A DNA stretch of 64,000 nucleotides, from positions 806,001-870,000 of the forward strand of contig CP137319.1 of NCBI GenBank assembly GCA_033182465.1, written 5' to 3'. Below, piece after piece: positions 46,268-58,625 of this stretch. This DNA is from Sanghuangporus weigelae. Lineage: Eukaryota > Basidiomycota > Agaricomycetes > Hymenochaetales > Hymenochaetaceae. The position numbers and the translations under genes were made by a program. The notes under the pieces were generated by a model, which was not told where the DNA came from, ran no database searches, and saw only the letters and a program-made list of their open reading frames with translations. The stretch's first letter is position 1. Each line of letters opens with the position of its first letter.

Positions 46268-49200
46268 ATGGCTTCCTTCACACCTCATAACAGACCCCCT
46301 CCCACAGACGAAGAGCTAAGCAACCTGTACGACGAAGTCAAGCGTGGATTTCAGAGAGAGTCTTCCTCTCGGCTAGACGACGTACGGATATCTATGGGCG
46401 ACGACCTTGGTGACTTCATCGACCAGTACAGGGATGAAGCGATTCGACCTGATCCTCCGAGCTACGAACCGGGTCGTCGCAACGGTGCGTCTGTTTCACC
46501 CTCTTTGCCAGAGAAAAGTAAGAATTTTCTTATATCTCAAACTATATCTCGTTGATTCGATTTCTGGACTGCATGGAAAGAAGGTGAAGACGCGTCGTTT
46601 ACCGCTCCCAAGTCTCCGCCGTCTGGACGTGCTGCGCGTCCGCTACCAAGGCCACCCGGTGTCAACGGATCCACAAGCTCATTTGGGAGCACTTCCCCAG
46701 GCATACCAGAACCCCAACCTTATGTCCATCCTTCGACTTCTCAGCAGACTGATTCCTATCAACGATTATCAACTAGTTCGGCGAACAGTTTGCCTCGACG
46801 ATTGCCTGTTGCGCCAGAATCGGGAATACCGACCTACACGACGGAAGCTAGCTTAGGTCGGACTATAAGTTCAGCCCCCACAGAGGGTAATCGTTCTCAA
46901 GGACTTCCGTCACATCCCCGGCTTTCCCGGCCACCTCCACCTCCATCGAGCAGCTCGTATGCTTCTTCTTCATCGGCAACTTCTAGTCGCCATCCTTATA
47001 CTACAGCAACGCCCCTTACCGATTCACCTTCATCTCAGCTTGCCCCCTCTGGCTGGTCGAATGCATCTGACATCCGGAACAGTTCCACCAACGGTTACGG
47101 GCTTTCGACTACTCTTAGTCGCACTGACTCTAATCGTCCAAAAGGTGCTCTTGCTCCAGCAGTGCCAGGACAGTCAAGCGTATCGTTCAATAAAAGTCTC
47201 CCTTCCGCGCCATCAGCCGGTTCTTCAGCAGATATTTATGCCTCTTCAGGGACGGGCGCTTATGTTCGTTTACACGGCTCATCTTCTCATTTACATTGAT
47301 CACTAATTCAATCCGTACCTTCTTCCTACAGCCATCCTCCGGCCCTCCTGGCGAGGGATCGAGCCCGAATGAAGGCTCCTCGATTCGTCCAGAAGTCAAC
47401 TTGATTCCGAGTGCTTCAAGTGATGATGTCCAGCTGCGGAGCCCTTCGTCATCGATGATCGCAACGAACAACGCATCAAGCTCCAGTAGCATGCTTGAGG
47501 TTCAACCTGTATCGTCCTGTACGTAAATGCTGTCTAAAATTAAAGATTTTGTGCTAAATGTTATTTTAGCAGCGAATCTCGGACGATCCACATCGACGAG
47601 CTCAGCAACGTCTTCTTTCCAGTCTAGCTCGGGACTTGCAGCGTCATCAACGTCGACCACTTCCCCAACCCCTGTATACTCGAATGGAGCTCAAACTACA
47701 ACCGCGGGACCCTCAAACTACAGGGTGCACGCGGGTATCAATAGAGGAGGTTCTCTTTCATCTTTCAAGTCAATGGGATCTGGCGGATCAATGACTTCCC
47801 GATACGACGACGCACCTTATGATGTCTATCGGCAAGCAGCTGGCAGCAGTCGCATAGACAGATTTTTCGAGCGCAATCAGCGTGACCGCGTCATTGATGA
47901 TATTAAGCGCCAATTAGCGCTTCACGAGGGCTATGAAAGTGAAGACGATTATGATGAAGAAGAGGAAGATAGATTCGTAAATCTCGCTTTACTGTCTCAT
48001 GTTGCCGTGCGTCTTCGAGACAAGGTACCTCGCGGAACGCATGTAAAAGGTGGTATCCCCTACCAGCGTGCTTTTACTGGCAGAGATATAGTGGTAAGTA
48101 GTTAGTGTTAAGCGAGACTGTTTACGCGGTTTACACTTATTTCTGTAGTCCACAATTCAAGCGCAGATACAACGAGAACTCGTGAACATGCACGTGCCCT
48201 CGAGCGACCGTCGCTTGGCTCTTAGTCTCGCAAGAAGCCTCCAAAATCAGCTTTTCTTCTACGAGGTGGAATGGGGCGGACGTGTCTTACAAGATAGTGT
48301 GGAGGATGTCTACATGTTCCTCGATGACCAGGAAGGAGGCACAGATGTTCGTAATCAGGAGATGGGAGAGTTGCCAACTGGCGTATTCACACCCCTGACA
48401 AAATGCTATCTACCAAGTTGCATGGAGGGAACACCATATGCGTGTAGTTCTTATAGTTGTCCAAGAAGGGTAAGTTGTTTGAGTATTTCCCTGATGATAA
48501 CGGAATGTGAATTGACGTGATCCATAGAGAGGGCTCGTCCGGGAAACGACTTTCTTACCAGAAACAAGCAAAGAGCCCGTAAGTGGATTTGTTTTGCCTT
48601 CCATGCACTCTCTCACTGTTGCGCAGAAACGGAAGGACTGGGCTGAACTCATTGATAAATCTATCCTGAAATCTCTCCCCGAGAACGAGAAGAATCGTCA
48701 GACGTGGGTACCTTTGCTTTTGTAATAATTGAGCATGTCGTTAATTGTGCAATAGCATCATCCACAAGGTTATTGAGAAAGAAGAGCTTTTCGTGCAAGA
48801 TCTTGATCTCATAGAAAATGTGGGTGCTTTAAAGCTAAGATCTTAGGTGTATGTGACATATCTTGCTTCTAGCTGTTCATGAAGCCTCTGCGGATGGCTG
48901 ACCCCCCAATCATATCGCATAATCAAATTGACAGCTTCATGATAGACATATTCCACAATATTCTTGACATTCGAGACGTGAATCGTCGCTTGTTGGAAGT
49001 CCTAGAAGTTCGACAGCGGGAGCAGTCTCCCATCATCCAACGCATCGGTGACGTCTTTTTGACTGCAGCAACAGACTTCCGAAATGTCTATGCGGACTAC
49101 GTTGGCAATCTTCCTGTTGCAGAGAAGCGTCTGAAGGACGAAATGGATTCGAACCCAGAATTAAGGCGATTTTTAGAAGTAAGCATTTTCTTTTCTCTGA

Positions 49201-52200
49201 TATCTGAATGTACTAATTATTCTCGTTCATAGCGTTGTTCACGCGCTCAAGAATCTCGCCGACTCGATTTGAAGCATTTCCTTCAAAGGCCGTCGGAGCA
49301 GCTACAGAAGTACCCGGTTGTTCTCGAGGCCATTTTTAACGAGACGGAAGAGGGCAACCCGGATGCAGACTTTTTAGCCGAGGCAATACAAGCTATCAAG
49401 CAGCTTCACTCTGTAGCCCAACTTCGCACATTCCAAGCTGCCATGGGAAAGGGTCCGACTGCGAACATAGAATATGCTTCGCTGGTACCAGAAGAAGTCA
49501 AAACCTCGATGTCGAAGCAGGAGTTGAAACGACAGGCGTAAGAGAAACTTCCTTCATTGTCTCTGTGTTCCGTATTAACTTCATCTTTCTAGTACAATCT
49601 TTGAGTTCATTCAAGGAGAGATGATGTACGTGAAAGATCTCGAAGCGATTGGAACAGTAAGTATATCGCTCTTTGACTAGATTGTATGCAAATCTAACTC
49701 GTGTTCCAAGATGTACGTACAGCCGTTGAAGAATGCGGATCCCCCAATCATCCCGCACGAACGATTATCCACTTTCCTTCAAGATGCATTCCATAACTAT
49801 GCCGAGCTTTACCACATCCATCGTCATCTGCTTTCTAGCCTTCACGAAATCCAGCGTGACGAGCACCCCATCATTCGCAGCATCAATGCACCTGTCTTGG
49901 ATGCCGCCTTGAACTTCCGCGAGGCGTATATGGTTTATATACCCAACAATCCAATTGCACATTATCGAATCGACGAGGAGATGCAGAACAATCCGGTTTT
50001 CAAAGCCTTTGCTGATGTATGTTAAATCATTATTCGTGCTGACTGAACTATATATTGACTCGTCTTGTTTCGACGCAAAGGCCACTGTCAAGCACCCAGA
50101 TTCTCGTAGGCTCGATATGAAAAGCTTCGTCCATCGTCCTGTTGCTCGGTTGGCACGATACGAGCTGTTGCTCACTTCCATACTGAAGGAAACACCTCCC
50201 AGCCATGAAGATCGTGAGACTATCCCGCAGACGATGGAGGTCTTGAGGTCGCTGCTGAAGGAGACGAACACCGGAGTCAAGTCAGCGAATGAGAGAGTAG
50301 AGATATGGCGTTACAACCAGAATCTGGTGTTCAAGCCCGGAGAAGCGATTGTTTGTGACAGCTTTACTGATTCAAGGCGTGGTCTAATTACAATTTTCAG
50401 GACATGGACCTACTTGACGAGAATCGATCTCTCATTTATACAGGGAAACTGTTGCGTCAACCTGATACTGGCTTCGAATGGAGTGGATGGACAGAACTCT
50501 TTGTTCTTCTCTTTGACAATTATTGTGAGACACTATTTTTCGGTGAAGATAGCGAAGTCTTTAGGCTGACGAACGACACAACAGTGGTCATGACAAAGCC
50601 CAAAGAAAAGGATGGCATCACGAAGTATCATGTCAACCGCAGAGTCAGTACTTTGATCATCGCAGCACCAGTATTTCCAGCATACTGACCTGCATTGTTA
50701 TACCAGCCGATACCACTAGATTTGCTAAACCTTGTCAATTTCACTGATCCACCTACGCAACGCAGCAAGGGCATTCTCGGCGGCCTTCGCGGCGGCGATC
50801 GTAGCGGCGGACCTGGACAAGAAGTGATCGTTGCAAACGGCACGCCGTCAGAGAATGATGCTCGTTGGGTTTTTCCCTGTACCATCCACCACAACGGAAG
50901 GCTTGGAGGTCTATGGACCGTCTATGCCGAAACCGCCCAAGCTCGTAACGAATGGAAGCAAAAGCTAGACGAAGCTCTCGTCCTGCGGAAGGTCGTCACC
51001 GATGCAAACAAGGTCTTCGAAATTGAAACTCTTAGCTCTGAGACGTTCTGCGTGCCGTCGATGCACGCGACTCAGACGAGTGCCTCATGGAATGAAGAGC
51101 ATGTCTTTACTGGAAAGGTCACATGCTCTGTGCCGTTTTGTAGGTGTATTAGTCTGTGACTACTTGAGCTAGTGACAAATATTTGCCATAACAGCGACTC
51201 CGGATGGCAGAGGATTGGTCGCTATTGGCTGTGCTGAAGGTGTCTGGATTGGTCTACGTCACGATCCCAAATGTATGTTGCAGTCGTCTATTCTTAGTTA
51301 TCTGGTATCTGACATACGATACAGCCCTGCGCCGAGTTCTGCATTTGAAGATGGTCACCCAATGTGCTATGCTCGAGGACTTCGGAATTTTTTTAGTCCT
51401 AGCTGACAAGGTATGTCGGAGTTCTCAGATATTGTTTAAGGGCCACTACTGAGATACAACTCCTTTGAAAGGCTCTATTTGCATATCACATTGAAGCGCT
51501 AGTGCCCTCATCGCCGCCTACTGGAAATACATCTCGTACACCGCAGAAGCTGAACGGAAACAAAGATGTGCAATTCTTCACCGTTGGCACCCTTGGCGGG
51601 CGTACACTGGTCATCTACATGAAGAAGAAAGGAGTAAGTGTTGATTCACTATGACGAAGCGGTTTTTCTGACTGCCATCAAGATGGATAGTGTGTTCCGC
51701 GTCCTGGAGCCGGTGATCGGTAAAATCAACGAAAAGAGCAAGGCCGTTGGAGGATTTAGTCGCTTCGGCTTTGGCTCTCAACGATCGGATTGGTTCCGCA
51801 TCTTCAGGGTATATATCCTCTTAGCAAGACGCTGAAATGATTGCTAAAGCGTGTGTATCTTATAGGATTTCTTCTTGCCCTCTGAGTCCTACGACCTTAT
51901 CTTCCTCAAGGCGAAGATAGCGATCCTTTGTTCCAAAGGCTTCGAAATTATGGATCTCACCGAGTATGTGTATGTAATTTAGGTTACTGTCGGGTGGGCG
52001 TTGACTTATATTTTTCGCAGCTTCAAGAGTGTTACAATTCCTCAACGCGACGATCCTCGCCTTGCGGCTCTGACGAAACGTTGCGAATCTTGTAAGCCTA
52101 TTGGCATGTTCCGATCAAGCGAGAACGAGTTTCTTCTTTGCTATGATGGTTCGTTTTTCGCTTATTACGAACTGAACGCTACTTATTTTACGTTTAGAGT

Positions 52201-52682
52201 TTGGACTGTATGTCGATCGACATGGTGATCCCAGTCGGTCCGTCGGGACAATCGAGTGGGAAGGAACAGCAGAACGTGTCGCGTGGCATCCGCCTTATGT
52301 ACTTCTCTTCGACACTCGTTTCATTGAAATACGCCACGTTGAGACGGGTCGCCTCGCGCAGATTATTCCAGGCAATGATATACGTTGTATTTGGGATGGT
52401 CGAGGTTCCAACGTGCCGCCAGTTGGCACACCGGGTCCTGATGGTTGGACTGACACCGGCCCACAAGAAGCCCGTATACACGCTGTCATGCAGGCGCCAG
52501 AAACGACCGGCAATGGTGCGAGACCTTCGCGAGCTGTCGCGCAGCATGTTTTCCAACTCGTACCTACGATTCCGCTTTACCTTCCGGGATCATTATCCTC
52601 TCCTTCACACTCGCAGTATTTCCCTCCATCAACCTCTCCGCCGACCTCTCCATCGCTGACTCCGCGACACTCGTGGAGATGA
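46268..52682 (+). CDS. Rom2-type Rho GEF with DEP, two DH domains, PH and CNH
   Basis: Exchange factor for Rho1, the GTPase for cell wall integrity and polar growth. Start MASFTPHNRPPPTDEELSNL at 46268, then a long Ser/Pro-rich region with IDRFFERNQRDRVIDDIKRQ and an acidic run. A DEP domain has HVAVRLRDKVPRGTHVKGG, AFTGRDIVSTIQAQIQREL and SVEDVYMFLDD. DH1 (about 48650-49540) begins DWAELIDKSILKSLPENEKN and holds PLRMADPPIISHNQIDSF, VRQREQSPIIQRIGD and SRRLDLKHFLQRPSEQLQKY. DH2 (about 49600-50340) begins SKQELKRQATIFEFIQGEMM, with PLKNADPPIIPHERLSTF, EIQRDEHPIIRSI and SRRLDMKSFVHRPVARLARY. A PH domain (ENRSLIYTGKLLRQPD, FVLLFDNYLVMTKPKEKDG) and a CNH domain (LVAIGCAEGVWIGLRHDPK, GFEIMDLTDFKSVTIPQ, NEFLLCYDEFGLYVDRHG) follow, then a Ser/Pro tail ending TPRHSWR. 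Around 20 exons. Rom1/2 of yeast carry one DH, so the tandem pair is unusual. Confidence 0.88.
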
Positions 52683-53045
52683 GAAAAGATTCAGCTTATT
52701 TCACTATTTTCTGCATTTGGTCCTCGCTTTCCTATACCTTTATGCGCTCCTGACTCGCATGTGCTCTGTACCAAATAGACGCTTCATGGATTACTTTTAT
52801 TTTCCTTATGATACAATGAGCAGAAAAAGTTGGATTGCTTTGTCATTTTCACTTCACTCACTTGCAGGTATAAACTCAACCATGAGCAATCCGAGACCAT
52901 CGTTGGAAAGGTATTTATCGCTGCTTTCCGTCTATATAAGTTTCATAGTGTAATTCGAAAATGGACAAAGTTGCGGGTGTAGAGTTCAAAAGTGAACTTT
53001 CTTTTGCTCACTATAAAAGAAAAGGTCGACTTGCGCAGTGCGCAG

Positions 53046-53718
53046 TAGGGTAGGAGGGGAAACTCCCCGAGGCTTGTGGAAACTAGTTTCTTTCCACAAG
53101 TAAACAACAACACAACAGGGAGGTCGCGTGGAAACGTTTCCAATAGTAGACTAGTGCGTGCGGGAAACGTTGGAAACTCCGTGGAAATGTAGTACGTAAT
53201 TTGTCCAAATATTGCAATTTTGCGTAATTTATAAGCAACTGGAACTCAAGTAGCATATACTGAAATATTTAACAGTCGTTTGGGGGCATCGGCTTGCAAT
53301 ATAGCATGAATTATGAAGCAAAATAACTGAGTTGGGGATCTAGTATTGTTAATGTTATGGGCTGGGAGTACTTATCATAAATATTGAGCAGAAAATGACA
53401 GAATTTACAGACTCCACATTAATATTAATGCCTCACCCCCCAGGGTCATATCCGATTCCTTGACTTCACCTTCACTGCACAACTTCTTTCCTTTACCCTT
53501 TCCTTTATCCTTCCCACTTTCTTTTCCATCTTTCTTACTGTCTGTAGCGCGTTTGACGCCCAAAAATCATTTTTATATGCACAATGACATAAACTATCTA
53601 TTTCTTGCTTACGGCAGCCGCTCACGACCTTATCCCGAGTTATCGACGTTTCCGCACATTGAAAACCCCGTGGGAAATCAACGAAAGTTGATAACTCTGA
53701 GTTTCCCCTCCTACCCTA
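53046..53718. repeat. Inverted 20-bp repeat about 630 bp apart
   Basis: TAGGGTAGGAGGGGAAACTC occurs at 53046-53065 on the plus strand and as its exact reverse complement at 53699-53718. Flanks are similar (CGCAG/CGCAC before it on each side) but soon diverge. It may be the remnant termini of a small DNA element or two inserts of one short repeat family in opposite directions. No target duplication could be fixed. Confidence 0.5.
53073..53100. repeat. Perfect 10-bp stem hairpin
   Basis: CTTGTGGAAA at 53073-53082 pairs with TTTCCACAAG at 53091-53100 around an 8-nt loop. It lies next to the inverted repeat and among several GGAAAC/GTTTCC words, so it is probably part of the same repeat. Confidence 0.5.
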
Positions 53719-53898
53719 GTGCGCGCGTTCGTTTGATTGAAGCTCATTTGATTCGCTCCGCTTATCAACCCCATTAATATTAGTATAGACAGATTTTGTG
53801 TTGTGAGCTTGAATTGTGGCCAGACTCGCGGGGTACACATTGATATCGAATTCTCTTGGCTCTTGGAGTACTATGATTATCACAAAGTCTGAGACCTT

Positions 53899-54381
53899 TC
53901 ACTGCTTCACTACGCTTTCGATATCTCTCATGCGCACTCTCCAGTCTGTGGCCTTCTCGTCCATGTAGTTGACTGCCTCTTGATTTTCGGAATGGAGGCG
54001 AGTAAGAGTGGCCACAAGTTCATCCAGGCTCGTGTTAATGAGTTCGAATTTGTCCACAAGATCTTTGGACATCATGTTTGCCTGGCTGTCTTCTTCGTCA
54101 TTCTTTGCTTCTTGTACGAGCTGCGTGGACGCTTTCTCCAAGTCCCCAGTCTGCTTGGAAAGAGCTAAGGTCCGTGGAGGTTTAGAAACCACTTGATCGA
54201 TGAGGAAGAAATGAAAACGAACGTTCACGTTCGGTGTCCGGCTGCTGAGACTTTGTGCTTTCATCTAATGTAAAGAACGAAACTCAGTTTCATCTGAAAC
54301 CTTGGATTAAGATCAAGTTGAGTTCGACGTACTTTCTTCAGGCAAAGCAACATTGGCGGCGAGGTCATCTGGACTCATCAT
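53899..54381 (-). CDS. Small coiled-coil protein, not identified
   Basis: A protein of about 115 residues. Start MMSPDDLAANVALPEE at 54381; exon 2 adds ESTKSQQPDTE; the last exon gives LSKQTGDLEKASTQLVQEAK, DKFELINTSLDELVATLTRL, HSENQEAVNYMDEKATDWRV and RMRDIESVVKQ. Heptad-like hydrophobic spacing suggests a coiled coil. Two introns: GTACGTCG..ACATTAG and GTGAACGT..CCTTAG, both of sensible length. Small coiled-coil proteins like this are often complex subunits (Mediator, DASH, BLOC-1), and a weak resemblance in general design exists to several of them, but I cannot assign one. Confidence 0.6.
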
Positions 54382-54682
54382 GATGGTCGGAGTGAAAGAC
54401 AAAACCTTGGTGATACCTAGTAGATTTGTTATGACTCTGACTAGTACTACTTGCATGCCCCGAAAATTACACCGTTCGAGTCAACATAACACCATCTATG
54501 TCTTTTTTTTTTAATTGTTAGAGCAAGAGATGTGATAATTTACATAAAAGGTGCTAGAGTTGTTAGTACTAGTTTAAAGTACAATGTATCAGACACAATC
54601 AAAAAAGAAACGGAATGACGCGGTTGGGCGTTACATTGTGTCAAGTATGGAATAAAGATAGACAGATAGCGAAATAGAAGGA
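54382..54682. other. Spacer between the coiled-coil gene and the GH16 gene
   Basis: 301 bp; it contains the promoter of the coiled-coil gene and the 3' region of the GH16 gene. A (T)10 run at about 54504. Nothing else seen. Confidence 0.35.
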
Positions 54683-55670
54683 TTAATCGCATTCTATGCG
54701 GACGCTTTTGACTGTCGCAGAAATAGTAGAGGGGGCACGGTCCCAGTTTATCGGCCCCTTCGCCCATTCACTGGTACCTTCCGGACTTGAAGCATCCCAT
54801 ATTCCAAGCTGAATGCGAGAAGGCTGATGAGGGTAGTGTTCTGTGCCGTTAATTTCTGTCTGGTCTATGGAAAGAGCTTAGAAAGGTGAACATGTCTTTA
54901 TTCATCGACTTACGGGGTCTGAGTGTGCGGACTTCATTGTCGTCGACGTACCATATGGTACGTTCTGCGGTCCAGTCAATAGTATAGTTATGATATTCGG
55001 ATATTGAAGAATGCGAGTGGAAGTCATCGATCTCTCCAGAGACACCCCAGAGCGGTTGTTTATCTTGTGGACTAGGAGCATATACGTTCGTTTGCCAGTG
55101 ACGAGGATCGCCTCCCACAAGCTCAACGTCAATTTCGTCATGGCCATCCGCTGAATGAATGTCACTATGATTCCTTATCAGATGACGAAAGTAGCAGACA
55201 CACATATCAGAATTACAGCCGTGACAACTCCTGCCACGCTAGGCCCCTTGACCACGAAAGTGACTTTTCCGTATCTTTAGTCGCTTCAGTTCATAGGCCA
55301 CACAAATGGAGGCGTGCACATACAGCATAGTAAACGTTGAATTTAACGTAGCGCCTTCTCCGATCACGCTGTTAACATGTCCCTTCGTAGTAATAACCTC
55401 TTGCGGTCTCTTGAGGAACATCTCCAACCCGTCCCCCGTTGCGCGATAAGTATCCGCAGGACTGACGCCGATGAACGGCGTGTAAAAGCTTCTAGAGACA
55501 TCAGATTGAGAGAACGTCGAGGTGAAAGGATGGCAGGTGCTCCGCTGTTGTCTATGTTGTGCTTGTGTCGAAGTTAGGTGTAGGTTACCAGCATAAGGCT
55601 TCCCAACAGCGATAGCTCGAACCAGTGAAAAGCAGAAACAAAGGAAAATTATGTAACTGAAGGAGTGCAT
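54683..55670 (-). CDS. Secreted glycoside hydrolase family 16, Crh type
   Basis: Crh-like chitin-glucan transglycosylase, family GH16, acting in the cell wall. Start MHSFSYIIFLCFCFSLVRAI at 55670 is a signal peptide (upstream in-frame ATG at 55754 gives no better start). The mature part has FIGVSPADTYRATGDGLEMF, EGATLNSTFTML, then GKVTFVVKGPSVAGVVTAVI, DGHDEIDVELVGGDPRHWQT with the GH16 catalytic EIDVE (both glutamates present), NVYAPSPQDKQPLWG, ISEYHNYTIDWTAERTIWYV, DDNEVRTLRPR, and a C-terminal exon with HYPHQPSRIQLGIWDASSPE, then GTSEWAKGPINW and SVRIECD. The tail is not hydrophobic, so a GPI anchor is unlikely and the enzyme is probably soluble. The exon join between VTAVIL and DIHSADG is not settled because the candidate donor is weak. 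Confidence 0.82.
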
Positions 55671-55760
55671 GACCGAAACAAAATCCTGAGGCTGACGAGT
55701 TGAAGAAAGAGACAGAACGAGCGAGTGGCTAGAGTCGATGCGGCCGGTCAGCACGTCGAC

Positions 55761-55770
55761 CTATATAAGG
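55761..55770 (-). promoter_or_regulatory. TATA-like box of the GH16 gene
   Basis: CCTTATATAG on the minus strand, about 95 bp before the GH16 ATG, a normal distance for a fungal TATA box. Position and sequence are seen; use is inferred. Confidence 0.45.
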
Positions 55771-55842
55771 TCCAGTCCCAACCGCAATCCCAATTGCATA
55801 AAGTACAAATGATATCATACAGAACCATCCCGATAGAAAGCA

Positions 55843-58385
55843 CTATAACTTATCAGTACCCTCGTAAGGCGAAGGTGCATCTTTCCCAACTAGGATCATT
55901 TCATCAAGAATCTCATCCTTTTCAGTTCGCTTATATGTTCGGATCGTCTCGCCGTAGTCAGAGATGTCGAAAATACGGAACCGACGGTCGAAACTAAAGA
56001 GTAAACCATTCAGTTTGCAAATGAATAGGATTCTCTTTTCTCGACTCACCCGATACGCGAGTACCCAGAATATGACCTGTTGCATCATGTTAGCTTTGGG
56101 AGGGAGAAATAGCCAAAAGTGCTCACCCTCCACCACCGAAACATAACCAGACTCCCTTGATTCTTCTGCAATTTTCGGTGACTAATCAAATTGTTAGCGA
56201 TACATAGTTGAAAAGCGAACCATGAAGACTAACTGTGGCAATGTCCATTGCCTATAACTTTCACTTCCTTCACATTACCGCCTGCATTATGATCGGTTTC
56301 CAAAGCCTTTAGAATTCCTTTTTCGAAGAAGCCATCACTCTTTTTCGCGTTACCGGTGTCCTCTAGATCATGAAGTCCAATATCCAATGGAATCCCTGTG
56401 TCCGGGTCATTATCTGGGGTTGAGTAGCTTTCGGGCCTGTATTGCAATTAGCAAAGACAAGAATGCGAATGACGAAGACACGGACAGAGGAATATGGAAG
56501 AACATGAACGCGTTGGGTTTCGCCAGCTTTTTACCACCTGGTGCAACCTGGCCTGCGGATTGTCGTCTCCAAATATCCCCAAAATCGCTGGCACCGTCAG
56601 GAGTAAACGGCCTTTCGATGGGCTTAATTGAGGCGGATTCTTGAAGGAACCAATTGATTTGGTCCTTGTCATAGAAAAACCAGTCATTTCCCATGGCGAT
56701 TAGATTCCAGCAGCGTAAGTACCTGTCTTATCCAATCATACTCCGTAGGATGGAAGAAACCTTTCGCAAAGGTCATCTGCGGATCCTTAAGAGAACTAGA
56801 GCAAAACGAACCTAACCAATCAAAAAATCCTCTCGAGTAGGACCCCGAATCCAAGAAGTATAGTGTTAACAGATGCATCTTGGAGCTACATGACGTCGTT
56901 TAGATTTGCCAACAACTCTCTTTTACGAAGCACGTACGGATCTGCGCTGTATACTTTCAGAACGTAATTGCCAACCCCATGTATGTCCTTGGGACCTCGT
57001 TGTGTTACGCTATAAGGCAAGCCTTGGAGTAGGTCGATCTGGTCTTCTCTCAACATTCCATCTTCTGAATCATGGTTTCCGAAAACCGCTGCCCATGGGA
57101 TCTTCCTATCAGTCACAGCTTTCGCGAATTTCGCCAGAACAGATCGTGAATCCCAGGAAGTGCCTTGCCCGTTAAGCTGATCACCCGTGAAGACGACCAT
57201 ATCTGGCTTCTCTTCATCAAGGACATGCCCGAGGAGAGTTTGAGTGAGGTTGTCGGAGTGTGTGCATGGGGTGAAGGAAACGTCTCTGCATTGACCTTGT
57301 GAAACTGAGAAATGTAGGTCTGCAATCTGAAGGATCTTGAACTTCCCATCCTTAGAGAAATGTAAGGGTGGGGCACGAGGAGCGGCTACAGTCGTGTCAT
57401 TGGTAACAGTCAAGACGATAAGGAGTCATGTCCACTTACGCTTCACTCCCCGTCTGTAAGTTATCCATGCACTCTCAACGTGGCCCTCCTTACCCTCTGT
57501 TGTTGGCGGTTCGAATCTTTCAAAGCCATACCAAGGTCGATCATCGCCGAACAGAATGTCGAGTTCCGTAATAAGATTCGATTTCTCTTCCGAAGATAAG
57601 TATGACATTCGTGGACCAAGCTTATACCATAGGAATAACGGAGATGCACGAGGTACGCCATTTCGAAGTGAGGTCGAAATTTGATGCCAGTTCCCTTGTG
57701 TAGGAGGCTCGTCACCCTTCGGAAGTAGAACTATGTCATTGATAAGATCAACGTCCAAGCGGCGACTGCGGCGATAGTATATGTACTACGCGACGAAGAC
57801 TCAGCAAACGTAGATTAGGCAAGTAAGTCAGTGACTTACAAGAGACCAGAGCCCGGACATCATGTTAAGATCCCGGTCTACACGAACCCATTTGCCTTTA
57901 ATCGCATCTGCCTCAGGCGATGTTTTTGGATAGCATAGATATGCTAGCGCCTGCGGAAACATGCATTTCTCGATCGTAATTTCTGTCACTGTGGAACTCA
58001 GTCCCGACATAAATAATCACAGTACGAATCTAGAAAGCTTACATCCTGTAATATGATTTAGTAACGGAGACCAAACGTCTAAGGGAAGGCTAGAAGTATC
58101 TGGTTCGCTTGTCTCTGTTGTGACATTCCACCAGTCGACGTCGTTATCATTTCCTGGTTGATTAGAGCCAGTATCTTCTGCGTCTGAGCCAGTCCCAACG
58201 GCAATCTTTGGAGTAGACACAGGTTCCCAAGCCTGCCAACCAAGTCTTTGCAGCTCTCCCGGACCGTTTATAGGCTGATACAGAATGAACATCCATGTCA
58301 AGAGAAGACCAAATCCAATCACTGTCGCTGCTGGAGCGAAAATGGATCTGAGGAAACGTAGAAATCGACCGCATGTTATAGCCAT
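55843..58385 (-). CDS. DCR2: Dcr2-type calcineurin-like metallophosphatase
   Basis: Dcr2 family phosphatase; in yeast it acts in G1 progression and removes phosphates from Ire1. Start MAITCGRFLRFLRSIFAPAA at 58385 with a membrane anchor TVIGFGLLLTWMFILY, then a luminal/outer linker rich in Asp/Ser. An N-terminal domain has TEITIEKCMFPQALAYLCYP, KWVRVDRDLN and DVDLINDIVLLPKGDEPPTQ. The phosphoesterase core starts KFKILQIADLHFS (metal motif DxH), then VVFTGDQLNG (GD), AAVFGNHDSEDG (GNHD), VIGNGHCH (GHCH) and, across two small exons, VWLCFGGGGSYSGYSRIG followed by FDRRFRIFDISDYGETIRTY, ending YEGTDKL. All four metal motifs are complete. About 13 exons. An upstream in-frame ATG at 58508 would put extra residues before the anchor; I prefer 58385. 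Divergent from POL1. Confidence 0.88.
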
Positions 58386-58625
58386 GTTTACACTCGCATT
58401 GAGAAGGTCTTGCTTCAGAGTGTCGATGTAGAGAGATTCTTTCCGGAGACTACTCCAGCGAGCCAAGTAGTGGTACACTGGTAGGTTGCGTGTCATTTCA
58501 TTTCGCAATTATTCCCGCAGTGCTGTCCAGTCACGTGATGAAGCGAGGGCTCGATCACATGTTTCGCGTACCATGTCGTGACAGACGCGTCTGCCTCTTT
58601 CTTGACTACACCACACTCCGTAATT
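58386..58625. promoter_or_regulatory. Divergent DCR2/POL1 promoter
   Basis: 240 bp between two divergent starts. It contains ACGCGT at 58585-58590, 36-41 bp before the POL1 ATG, the first of three such sites around the POL1 start. Confidence 0.45.

Larger units (their letters stand above)
52683..53898. other. 1.2-kb spacer holding an inverted 20-bp repeat and a hairpin
   Basis: No convincing gene. A plus-strand open frame of 105 codons (53460-53777) is low-complexity, with repeated LPFPLSFPLSFP, and is probably spurious. The structured elements are annotated separately. Confidence 0.45.

Noticed and set aside
53460-53777. Plus-strand open frame of 105 codons
   Set aside because: Low-complexity LPFPLSFP repeats, and its end overlaps the inverted repeat; likely chance.
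57500-57520. GGTTCGAATC, a tRNA B-box-like word
   Set aside because: It lies inside the DCR2 coding region with no A box or cloverleaf around it.
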